In this document: positions 23,331 to 32,687 of the stretch, in pieces
Layout of the letters: each line of letters opens with the position of its first letter
Numbering within the stretch: position 1 is the first letter of the stretch
Assembly: GCA_026545225.1 (NCBI GenBank)
Contig: CM048846.1
Location: 17,286,501-17,350,500 of the forward strand
Direction: 5' to 3'
Length of the DNA: 64,000 nt
Source: Cornus controversa
Lineage: Eukaryota; Streptophyta; Magnoliopsida; Cornales; Cornaceae
The notes under the pieces: model-generated
The model's database searches: none
Told to the model about the DNA's origin: nothing
Seen by the model: only the letters and a program-made list of their open reading frames with translations
Program-made: the position numbers and the translations under genes

Positions 23331-24304
23331 TGTAGACACATAAATTTTGTGATAGTCTAATCACCGTCCGATTGGTCAACAAGTCAAACACTCTTGGTAA
23401 ATTAAGTTCTATGATTGCGGGTCCCATCAACGGACACATGTCAAAATCCTAAAAGTTCAGGCCCTTTAAAAAAATATTTGACAATTTAAATTTAAATTTG
23501 AATATACTTCTATATAAAAAGAGGCAAAATCTCTTTACTTATGGAAGTTGGCAACAATTAATGGGGAGTTACCAAATTAAACCCCCACCCTTTTGCCTAT
23601 AAATACAAGGTCACCCTACACATTCGGAGGGACGAAGGAAGAGAGAGATCAAGAGAACACAAAAGCTTACTTGAATATCTTAAGACGAAAAACATCAAGC
23701 ACACCACACAAGTGCCGTTTTACTTTAAGACCTTCAACCATCAAAGAATCTGAATACAAAGAACATCAAGCACGTCACACGAGTGCTGTTTTACTTCTAA
23801 GACCTTTAACCATCGAAGAATCTGAAGACGAAGAACATCAAGCACGTCACACAAGTGCCGTTCTTCTTCTAAGACCTTCAACCATCGAAGAATCTGAAGA
23901 CGAAGAATAATAAGCACATTACACAAGTGTTGTTATTCTTCTAAGACCTTCAACCATCGAAGAATCTGAATACGAAAAATATCAAGCACGGCACACAAGT
24001 GTCATTCTTTTTTCGAAGACCTTCAATCCATCGTTCGAAATCAAGCTCTATCGGCCCTCGATCGAAAAGTCCGTCAAGTCTTTCCTCAATCTTAAAGATT
24101 TGAAGAAAGCTCATCACTATCGGTTCAAGAACGAGCTTTTGAAACCCTTGCACCAAACATCAAGGAGATTAAATGAGAGGAAGATTCTTTGTTGTAAAAG
24201 AATCGACCACAGAGAATTGTACCCATTTTTCTGAAATTAATAAAATTGATTATTTGTTACTCATTTTCGTTCCTAGATTTTCGAACACGAAATTTGTGTG
24301 TACA
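23331..24304 (+). repeat. Right LTR, complete (974 bp)
   Basis: Starts TGTAGACACATAAATTTTG and ends GAAATTTGTGTGTACA. The TGTA..TACA ends form a short inverse pair. It has a TATA-like CCTATAAATACAAGG near 23596, a probable transcription start region, and four to five copies of the 72-bp repeat (CTAAGACCTTCAACCAT marker). It is followed by CTCCT, the right target duplication. This is the only complete LTR of the element. Confidence 0.88.
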
Positions 24305-24627
24305 CTCCTTCCTCCCCATCATTATATGATCAAAACAGTCATCAGTAAATTTACTCAAATTATCAATGGTCTTTTTTACTGGTTGGCATTGGATCAGCTC
24401 GGGGTGAATTTATACTTCATCAGAAACCAATTCACCCCCTTTGAATTTTAAACAAATTTTCGCAGTCACTTCCGCACCTTGCAACTCGCAAAAATCACTC
24501 ATTTTCTCAACCCTATCAAATCATTACGAGCATATAGCTATCTCCAATAATGATATGTACAACTATCCTGGTTCCTCGACTAAGCTTCTTCTATGAAGAC
24601 AATCATTTTGTTTTTGCTATATATTAA
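24305..24627 (-). pseudogene. Remainder of third UPF0496 3'-end repeat
   Basis: Continues unit 3 (16974-17083) after the LTR element: it resumes at the target duplication CTCCT, reads the C-terminal codons upstream (KFTDDCFDHI) and then the flank common to all units. With the element removed, the CTCCT spacing to the gene copy at 24737 is 432 bp, matching the other units. Confidence 0.85.
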
Positions 24628-24691
24628 GTAAATGGACACAAGTCACATGCATTATTGCGTAAATCATAAAGTAAGTAATGCATACCGAGTG

Positions 24692-25384
24692 TTACTTATT
24701 TGACTTCTTGCCATGGATGAAAATGGTGTCCATGATCTCCTTCCTCCCCATCGTTATATGATCAAAACAGTCATCAGTAAATTTACTCAAATTATCAATG
24801 GTCTGCGTAAACTGGCTCAACTTCTTCTTCATCTCACCTATAGCCAGCATAACAGCCTCGTCATTTGTACGAGCAAAATCAGCATTTTTCATCAATGACC
24901 CAATCATAATTTTCAATTTGTCAACGTGTAATTGAATGTTGTCCAAGTCCAAGATTGAAACCTCAGTCTTCTCCCTTAATAAATCAATTGTCTCTGTCTG
25001 TCCTTTCCACTCATTCTCAGACTCCATCCATCCATCCACCCACGGCTTCACAGCATCCGCCGCCCCTGCCACCGCCTCAAACTTCCATGAGCCAATCACT
25101 TTCCCCACAATAGAACATATCACAACAACAGCAGAAATCGCTACAGAAATTGCTTTCGATAGAAACCAACAAAAATTCCTTTTCTTCCCCTTCTTATCCC
25201 GCTTACTTTTGATATCATCCAATTTCTTTAACATTGACTTTTGCTTTCCTATAACAGTTTCAATCATCAAGGAGAACTGTTTCGTAAATGGGTCACCTGC
25301 AGCCTTGAACTTCTTCAATTCCTGGAAGAAGAAATTTTAGGAAAGGACATTTTCTAAATTTTCAAAACATTACATGCATAAAAG

Positions 25385-25469
<85 letters not shown>

Positions 25470-25905
25470 ATATATATTCCGTCCTTGCCTGAAGCGTACT
25501 CGAATATATATTCCTCTTCCCATTGAACCCTTCTCTCTGCTCTCGCTCAAATTGCAGTATAGCGAGTTCAATCGTCATTTGGCTGTCTCGGGCATGGTAG
25601 AGGCACCCCTGGAGAACATTACAGAGACCCAAAATTTCATGACTGTTATTGAAGTAGCCTTTCACAAGATCTGACAGGTCATTATCATTCAATATGCGCT
25701 TTTTGTTTAAGAGAATAAATTTGGCCACTGTTTGATTGGTTTTGCAGAAGCTATCTGTGAGCTCTTTCAGTGAGTCCAGAGAGAGTGACTGAACTCCGTA
25801 GCCCACTGCGATTGTGTTGATGACTCGGCTGGTGATTCCTCGACACTCGGCCTCACAGGAGCTCAGATCCAAAGTGTCCTCGATTTTGCTAGACTGACCA
25901 CCCAT
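24692..25905 (-). CDS. UPF0496 (DUF677, At14a-like) protein, two exons with GC-AG intron
   Basis: Exon 1 is 25489-25905 (139 codons, MGGQSSKIED to IYSSTLQ). Exon 2 is 24692-25321 (ELKKFKAAGDPF to GKKSNK, stop). Together they give 348 residues, the usual family length. Joining them restores TLQELKKFKAAGDPF, which aligns with [15 protein letters not shown] of the intact gene at 32688. Visible parts: MGxxxSK myristoylation consensus; central helices with QGCLYHARDSQM near 99-110; a hydrophobic segment with AISVAISAVVVICSIVG; and GEMKKKLSQFTQTIDNLSKF near the end. The second hydrophobic stretch of the paralogues is replaced by a less hydrophobic one rich in Ala, Gly and charged residues, so membrane topology may differ. 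Without splicing the frame runs into a (TH)n stretch and stops. No disabling change is seen in the exons. Confidence 0.85.
25322..25488 (-). other. 167-nt phase-0 GC-AG intron
   Basis: Read on the minus strand, the donor is CAG|GCAAGG and the acceptor is TTTCTTCTTCCAG|GAATTG, with a pyrimidine-rich tail. GC-AG is a known minor class of U2 introns with a strong AG|GCAAG donor, as here. No GT donor nearby would keep the paralogue alignment. About half the intron is a TA/TG microsatellite. The two intact paralogues have no intron at this site. Confidence 0.8.
25388..25466 (+). repeat. (TA)n(TG)n microsatellite inside the intron
   Basis: An uninterrupted TA run followed by a TG run, about 79 bp together. 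On the gene's strand it reads (CA)n(TA)n. It probably varies in length between individuals. Confidence 0.95.
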
Positions 25906-26262
25906 TGTGCCAAACTATTTCGAATACCCCCAAAACAAAATTTGAAAGCTTGTGGATGTGTTAGATATGAATATATACATAGATGATACTTGGTATGATA
26001 TTTATTTACGAAAAAAAGAAAAGATAGATGCTGGCACGATGTGCTCATTTTTTTTCATCTGCAATCACAAAAGAGAAACTTGATCAAAAGATAGAAATTA
26101 TCGTATGAGAAACGGAATTCTTTTCATACACAGAATGGATTCAAAGTGGTCCATCAGATTGAGGAAGTCTTAGACTCGTATAGCAACTTTCTTTGAACAA
26201 CCAAGTTTCAAATGAGAATGTCTATGTTGTGTCAACATGCTATCAACATTTTGCTCTCCTTA
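25906..26262 (-). promoter_or_regulatory. 5' flank shared with the neighbouring broken copy
   Basis: About 350 bp upstream of the gene is closely similar to 27572-27950: AAAATTTGAAAGCTT, GATAGATGCTGGCACGATG, AAGTGGTCCATCAGAT and CATGCTATCAACATTTTG occur in order in both. The duplication therefore included promoter and gene. Similarity stops near 26262 at GCTCTCC. The 235 bp from there to 26497 matches neither copy. Confidence 0.75.
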
Positions 26263-26497
26263 TTTGGGCTTTAGAAATGGGTCCTTGAGTTGAAACAAAT
26301 TGTGCCTTGAGGTTGATTAGAATTGAGTTCTGTTTGGGCTTTAATTTGGAAAGTGGGCTGCCATGGTTCAAATAAGTAGGCTTGACATTTGGATTGGGCC
26401 AGAAACTTAAAATAGGCCCAATAAAGTTTAAGAGAAATAAATGACGGATTTGGTGTTGGACTGGACCGAAAATGGGCATAGGCCCAATCATGTTTAA

Positions 26498-27096
26498 TAA
26501 TGAGATCCAAAAAATGACGACTGTTATCGAAGTAGTAATTCACAAGATCTGACAGGTCATTATCATTCAATATGTTATCTTTCTTTAAGGCTAGTTTGGT
26601 ACGCAGGAATCAAATAGAATGTAAATAAAATAGAATGAAGTTAGAAATGTAATGAGAATGAGAACAGAATGGAATGATCATTCTTATTCTAATGTTTGAC
26701 TGCGAATAGAGAATGATATAAGAATGAAATAGTAATACCTTCCAACATGTTATAATTTTCCATAAAACATAATCAGTTTTTAAAATGGGACATTTGACTA
26801 ATTTTAATTTAATTATCATATAAAAAAATTAATTATTCATTCAATTAAAACTTTCTAAATCAAGATATAATCCGACTTTTTATTCTAGTCAAGAGATTAA
26901 TATAATCTTTTATACAAAAAAAAATTAATACTTTATTAAAAAATGAAAGTGATAAAACAATAACTTTTATTTTCTTTTACAACTTAAAATATAGCAAGTT
27001 ATATATATGGACATGCGACATGTATATATATATAGGCGTGTGGCAAGTATATAACATACATATTATATATAGAGAGAGAGAAATTAACGTTAATTA

Positions 27097-27133
<37 letters not shown>

Positions 27134-27571
27134 GAGTGAGTTGTAAAAGATGGATAGAAATAAATGAAAAGAGGGGGTGAATTTAATAAAAAGTGAGAAT
27201 GTAATGGTCATTCTATAGTTCAAGAAGAATAATAGTTTTGTTAAAAATGAACATTGGGAAATGACTAGGAATAGTCATTCCATTTCTAATGTAACACAAC
27301 AAACAACAAAAAGTGAATCAAATGTGGAATGGTCTTTCCATTCTACCTCCATTCTTGCATATCAAACTAGTTCTATGAGAATAAATTTAGCCACTCTTTG
27401 ATTCGTTTCGCAGAAGCTATCTGTGAGCTCTTTCAGTGAGTCCAGAGAGAGTGACTGAACTCCGTCGCCCACTGCGATTGTGTTGATGAGTCGACTGGTG
27501 ATTCGTTGACACTTGGCCTCGCAGGAGCTCAGATCCAACGTATCCTCTATTTTGCTGGACTGACCACCCAT
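26498..27571 (-). pseudogene. Broken UPF0496 copy split by a MITE
   Basis: The 5' part starts at the ATG ending at 27571 (MGGQSSKIEDTLDLSSCEAK) and runs to AKFIL, closely matching the neighbouring two-exon gene. It then enters a 780-bp MITE. Coding similarity resumes beyond it with LNDNDLSDLVNYYFDNS at about 26575-26520 and stops at about 26498, near residue 93 of the family. The rest of the gene is absent. The copy is therefore both interrupted and truncated and cannot make the family protein. Confidence 0.88.
26591..27370. mobile_element. MITE inside UPF0496 pseudogene
   Basis: Inverted ends CTAGTTTGGTACGCAGGAAT and, reverse-complemented on the right, CTAGTTTGATATGCAAGAAT (17 of 20 identical). 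GAATGGAATG and its inverse recur inside both ends. Flanks TTCTTTAAG (26581-26589) and TTCTATGAG (27371-27379) look like a decayed 9-bp duplication. The intact paralogue supplies the empty site (GTTTAAGAGAATAAATTT). A TA run lies near 27100-27130. No coding capacity; superfamily uncertain. Confidence 0.85.
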
Positions 27572-27950
27572 TGTCCTGCCAAACTAGTTCCAATACCCCA
27601 AAACGAAATTTGAAAGCTTGGGGATGGATGTGCTAAGAATATATAGTATGATATTTGAAAGCTTGGGGATGGATGTGCTAAGAATATATAGTTTGATATT
27701 TATTTACGAAAAAAAAGTAAAGAAAAGAAAAGATAGATGCTGGCACGATGAGCTCATTTTTTCAGCTGCAATCAAAGGAAAAACTCGATCAAAAGAAAGA
27801 AATTATCGTATGAAAAACGGAATTCATTTCATCCACAGGATAGATGCAAAGTGGTCCATCAGATCGAGGAAGTCTTGGACTCATATAGCATCAAAGTCCA
27901 TATTGTGTCGACATGCTATCAACATTTTGTTCTCGTCCCAATAAGTAAAC
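27572..27950 (-). promoter_or_regulatory. 5' flank of the broken UPF0496 copy
   Basis: Counterpart of 25906-26262. It has a local direct duplication of about 47 bp (GAAAGCTTGGGGATGGATGT at about 27613 and 27658) absent from the other copy. Confidence 0.7.
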
Positions 27951-28198
27951 ACCAGCCACAAACATACTCCCATGATTTTGTAGACTCTCTCTCATCCAAT
28001 AGGTGTCTAGTGTATAGTTTTTTTTGTTTTTTTTATTTTATATACATTTTCACATCTTTTGAATCAAATAATATTTTAAATTTTTATATACATTTTCCAC
28101 AGACCAAGTTGCACGTACTCTTTCATCAACACTCTTCCACCAAGTTGAATAGTTGAACAGTTTATTCAAATCAAAACCACCGAAATAAAAATGAGAAA

Positions 28199-28946
28199 AT
28201 TACCGGTCATTTCAACTTTTAGACTCTAAGATAAACAAGTCTTATAAAATTTTCAGAAAACAAGTAAGTCCTAATTTAATAAATATTTTTAAATAAAATC
28301 AAATTTTATAAATAATAATTTTTTCCCCAATATTGTCCTTTATTTTTAAATTTCCATTAGTGCATTTTTTTCTTCTCTAAAATACAAATTTCCTCTCTAC
28401 TTCCAATATTTTGTAACCAATACATATTTTTTTTAAAATTATTAATTGTTACCAAAATTAATAATCTTAAATTATTCAATAAGTTATTTCAAATTCACTT
28501 TTCGTAAATACTAACAAGTTAAAATATAATGAAATACTTTATATGTATTATTTTATGAATAATAAATGAATTATTTTCATTATTTTTGAATTTTCTACTT
28601 CATATTTCTTTTAAAAAAAATCTCAAGAGTCAAAAATAAATCTCTATAAATTTGAGACAATATTATCTGAAAAAATTATCAAATTATCTTAATAAATCAA
28701 ATGTAAACGTGAATTTGAAATAAAACTTTTTTCTTAAATTATTTATTTTTAATAATTTTTTAAGCAAAATTATTTGGAGAAAATTAGTTAAACAATATAC
28801 GTGATATTTGAAAAGGGTAAAAGACGAATTGTATCAATTAGAGAACTTTATTGAAAATTTTTATGAAAAGTAAGATTTCATTGTCATATAAAACTTTTTA
28901 TATAATTTATTTGTCTTTATAGTCTAAAAGTGCGACTAATGAGTAA
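28199..28946. mobile_element. Non-coding element with ~65-bp inverted ends
   Basis: The left end (TTACCGGTCATTTCAACTTT then TAGACTCTAAGA) and the inverse of the right end (TTACTCATTAGTCGCACTTT then TAGACTATAAAGA) align over roughly 60 bp. The inside is AT-rich and non-coding. The long, diverged arms suggest a Mutator-like MITE. A clear target duplication was not found, so the ends may be off by a few bases. Confidence 0.6.
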
Positions 28947-28954
28947 AACATCTA

Positions 28955-29499
28955 CATACCCGTGTGGCCGTGTCGTGTTCGTGTTGATCTATAAATATTA
29001 TGTTAAATAACTCAACTTTAACCCTACCCATTTAATAATCGTGTCAACGTATTACATGTGTAAGCCATTTAATAAAATGTCATTTAACTTATATGATATG
29101 AGTTTCTCACGCGTAAAAATCTCTCTAAATATTATATAAAAAATAAAGTACAAATCTATATATAAACTCTCAGATCAACAAAACTGGAACTAAAAAGATA
29201 TCATAGCAATCTTTTATGTCTAAATTCCTCCGGTAAACAAACAAATAAATTATAAATAGTTGCAATATATATAACTATGTATTTATAAGTTTGAGTAAAA
29301 CTAGAATATATGAAATAATTCATGTTGTAATCGTATCGCCAGTTAAACAACTTAGTCTCAAGCCCAACACAATTTTTATTTGTCGTATTCGTGTAAACCC
29401 GTTTATTAAACGTGTTGGTCTATTAAAAATTCTAACCAGTTTGACTCGTACCATATTGGTATCATGTTGTCGTATCATGTCAAACTTTGCCACCCTATC
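28955..29499. mobile_element. hAT-type MITE relic
   Basis: Left end contains CCCGTGTGGCCGTGTCGTG; the inverse of the right end begins GATAGGGTGGCAAAGTTTGA followed by CATGATACGAC. These GTGTCGTG/CACGATAC-type ends are common in plant hAT MITEs. Borders and the 8-bp duplication are unclear. It abuts the UPF0496 5'-flank relic at 29500. Confidence 0.5.
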
Positions 29500-29540
29500 T
29501 AAAACAAAATTTGAAAGTTTGGGGATAACGTGAATGCATT
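29500..29540 (-). other. Relic of a UPF0496 5' flank
   Basis: AAAACAAAATTTGAAAGTTTG followed by GGGATAACGTGAATG matches the region just upstream of the other copies (AAAACGAAATTTGAAAGCTTG, GGGATGGATGTG). No start codon or coding part follows, so this is a trace of a lost copy or the duplication edge. Confidence 0.55.
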
Positions 29541-30596
29541 TTCCTGCCCAGACAGGACGGTACTAGAAAAAAGATCCAAACCCGAAAATCACACCTGTGG
29601 ATGCAAATAACCCACAGTTTGAAGCCGAAGCTACTGAGAAATTTCTCAAAGCCCAAGTTGTTTCATAACAATAAAAATTGTGGCTGTGATTCAATTTGAT
29701 CTTCTGTTGTTCTAACAATTGGACCAGGTCTTAGGTTGAACAACATTCAATTTCGTTTCTTATGGAACACATTATAGAACTTCCAAGTTGTTTTTTTTTC
29801 CCTCTATTTTTGGGGGTATGAAATCTTTTAATATTATCCAAGTCTCAATGGCTCTAGATGTTGCATAAATGGCATTTGCTTATATGTGAATAATGTTATG
29901 CACATTTCTCTTCTGATTAAATTAATTTTTTATTTTTAAATTTTTGGATGCTTATTGATTTTCTTTTTATTTTCAAATTTTTGCAATCGTTTCACATTTC
30001 TCATATTTCAGAGAGAATAAAGTGTTACAGAAGAAAAAAAAAAAATGCAGCAGCAGAAACTTCATGATGAAGAACACATAATGCAGAAAAACACGAGATA
30101 AGTTCTTCAAGCAGAATTATTGATCCGAACAAGGATAAATATAACCTATTAATATCTATTTTTCTTTTAACATTATTGGTTCAATTTGTATATAATTTTT
30201 AATTTGACCTGATGAGCAAAATTACCTACACTTTTTCTCTATAGTTTCTAATTGATGCATTAGAATTTCTTTTATACTATTGTATATTTAGTTAATCGTG
30301 CGGCATGACTACTTTTATTTTATTTAAGAATAGTGATGTAGGGTACGAATTGAAAGGTGGTTTATGTGAATGAGATGTGATGAAATCCACCATCCTACTA
30401 ACATTTCATACTTGTTGAAATCTCCCGTATAAATTATTATTCTATAATAAAAAATTTAAGTAAACATATAAACAGTCTCAATACAATTATTATTCTTTAT
30501 TTAAAAATTCAAGTAAACATATGAACAGTCTCAATACAGCTTGTGCATTCAACCTTCCTTTTGATAATGTCCCTACATAAAAAAAAAAATAAATAA
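29541..30596. other. Intergenic DNA, no gene seen
   Basis: AT-rich. A segment near 30440-30540 repeats CAAGTAAACATATgAACAGTCTCAATACA in tandem (about 71-bp period). No convincing coding frame. Confidence 0.55.
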
Positions 30597-30972
30597 AGGT
30601 AAACTACTCTGACTTTTCTTAAAGTTTGGTTGATTTTTCTTCGGATATCCCTGTTGTTAATTAATAATCAGTTCCATTAAAATCAATTAACGTAAAAAAT
30701 CAAAATATCAAAACTACATTCTATGGCAGTAGTGCTAGTGTGACATTAATGCAGAAAATATATATATATAAAAGATGTTAATTTCAGTCAAATTATTAGA
30801 AATTGAGATTATTTTTGCACAAAAATATTATAATTTGAGAGCACTTTTGTAATTATACATTAGATATAATTTTGTTTAACCAATCGTTAGTGACAAGAAT
30901 GTCAGAGTAGTTTTGTAAAAATTTTAATTTGAAGGTAATTAAGTCAAATATCAAGAAATGTAATTCACTTAA
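30597..30972. mobile_element. Possible Mutator-like MITE
   Basis: Left sequence GGTAAACTACTCTGACTTTTC and the inverse of the right side (AAGTGAATTACATTTCTTGA) recall the GGTAAATTACACT-type ends of the element at 273-602. TAACG/CGTTAG motifs inside are also shared. The right side ends in a poly-A run. No clear target duplication. Confidence 0.4.
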
Positions 30973-31199
30973 AAAAAAAAAAAAAAATGTGAAACCGCTG
31001 ATAATGTAGGCTTGCTTGCCTATGCCTCCTTGACCATAGTGTTACATATATTGATGTTGGGCTTGCCTATTCAGGCCCAAGTGTTCAACTGAAGGCTTTG
31101 GCCCAAGCACATGGTGGTGGTATATGTTTCGGCCCTAGTTGGTTAAAGACTTGGGTCTGAATGTCTCATACCCGCCCTAGTTTGTTGAAGACTGGCACT

Positions 31200-31780
31200 G
31201 TCATCTGACCCAATTAATAAAAATAAAGGCCCAACATCAAAAAATAGAGATCATACATGGTATTTCTTTGTCGTGTCCGAATAGTGTTTAAAAATTAAAA
31301 ATAATAAATTAATAAAATTTCATAGTGCATTTTTGTTGTGTCCAACATTGTCATGGTCCAACACCAATTATTTGACCTTTGAACATGCTCAATGGCAATA
31401 TTGTTTCTTTTCTTTTTATTTTTAAGATTATTTTTTTCTACTGAAAGTCAAAGCAAACGTGTACATCACAACATCCTCATAATTGGTCGAATTCTAATAT
31501 TTCTTTTAAGAAGAAAGATCATACCAGTACGGATGATCAAAGTTTTTTTTTTTTTTGTAAACCATAGTAGCATTGATCCAATGAATTTGAATCATTATCA
31601 ATTCATTTTTTTTATTGTCAATTCTAATGCACTACTATCAATTTTATAATGATTAAAAAGTTTAAAACTCTTCTAATTAATTTAAGAAAAAAAATTAAAA
31701 CCCATCGAATTAATTTAAGCAATTTCACATTATCTCTATGAAACACTATTAATCTATAATGGGACGCCTGCTTTGTTTCA
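31200..31780 (+). repeat. Direct repeat, copy 1 (partner at 38215-38600)
   Basis: Shares CCAATTAATAAAAATAAAGG followed by CCCAACATCAA with 38224 onward, then ACCATAGTAG, TTCTAATGCACTACT and a segment ending near AATGGGA. Copy 1 holds extra sequence in the middle. No coding frame is convincing. Confidence 0.75.
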
Positions 31781-32687
31781 AGAGCTTCTTAGTCTAGGAT
31801 TCTAAATAATAATCAAATTAAAACGAAGAACAAGGTATCACCATATATAAAAAGAATAATGATAGAGAATTCGAATCGAATTACATCAAGAATAATTTTA
31901 TATGAGTATAGCGTTAGATATCATATCATCACATGATATCACCATGACATCATGTGATGAATGCCACTACCTTATTCACATAAAAATAAAATCGGACTAG
32001 TCCGATCCTTCTCCAAATCATTATTCATATAATAAACCAACAAAAATGTGTCACCATATAATTAGACCACATTATAGTAATCTATTTGAGATTTAAATAA
32101 AATGAGTTATCTATATTGTTAATTTCTTTTTTGTTTTTAAATCCAATAAAAAAAACAAATGTCATATTAATATTTTGGATGAGATATTAGCCGGCAGGAG
32201 GAGATTTCCTAATATAAGTATTATTCATTTTTTTTTACGAATAGCGGTAATTTAGTCATTTTTTTTATCAAGCAGCTTCGTGGAAGTAACTCTGCATTCC
32301 TCGATCTTCAATAGAATATCACTCTGACTCCGCCTCTGACTCTTCTATCATTTGTAGATTTTTAGATTTACTGTCTTTTCCGACAGTTTCCGTTTTGATT
32401 TTCCTTGGAAACAAACGCTATAAGAAATCTCTCTTCCACATCTACCCTCCATTCTACTCTCCTCTCCATTTTTACATGCTATATCTATCTTTTGCACCTG
32501 CTCAGATTGGGGGTTGTTGCCCAGTCAAACTCTGTCATTGCAGCTGAAAATTTGAGCTCATCATGGTGATCATCATCAAACGATTCATACCCAGTATCTA
32601 ATCTTCATATCTACACATGCCCAAGCTTTCAAATCTGGATTTAGGGTTTTCTTTTCACTCTCTCATTGAATCCAACTGTGTCCCTTA
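31781..32687 (+). promoter_or_regulatory. Upstream region of the plus-strand UPF0496 gene
   Basis: No separate gene seen. The last 150 bp carry the block common to the family copies: CATTGCAGCTGAAAATTTGAG, CTCATCATGGTGATCATCAT, CATACCCAGTATCTAATCTTC and CCAAGCTTTCAAATCTGG, in the same order as upstream of 10695-11765 read from its own strand. A pyrimidine-rich stretch (32420-32490) precedes it. This probably spans the core promoter and 5' UTR; the transcription start is not determined. Confidence 0.6.

Larger units (their letters stand above)
17084..24304 (+). mobile_element. Rearranged gag-only LTR retrotransposon, 7.2 kb
   Basis: The left edge starts TGTAAATAGATAAATTTTG and the right LTR ends GTGTGTACA (TG..CA). 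A perfect 5-bp duplication, CTCCT, flanks it at 17079-17083 and 24305-24309, and the interrupted UPF0496 repeat continues across. Inside, LTR-type sequence starts three times (17084, 19512, 23331), and the 3' internal region occurs twice (about 17780-19511 and 21462-23330). Between them lies one decayed gag. I see no protease, reverse transcriptase, RNase H or integrase. Primer-binding sites are missing because both left LTR copies are truncated. The layout suggests a tandem LTR-internal-LTR-internal-LTR array that lost segments. It probably depended on a partner element for pol and now looks immobile. Confidence 0.88.

Noticed and set aside
25354-25905. Treating the exon 1 frame as a 183-codon gene that reads into the microsatellite
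   Set aside because: The tail is a (TH)n and (IY)n run encoded by the dinucleotide repeat; splicing at CAG|GCAAGG restores the family alignment.
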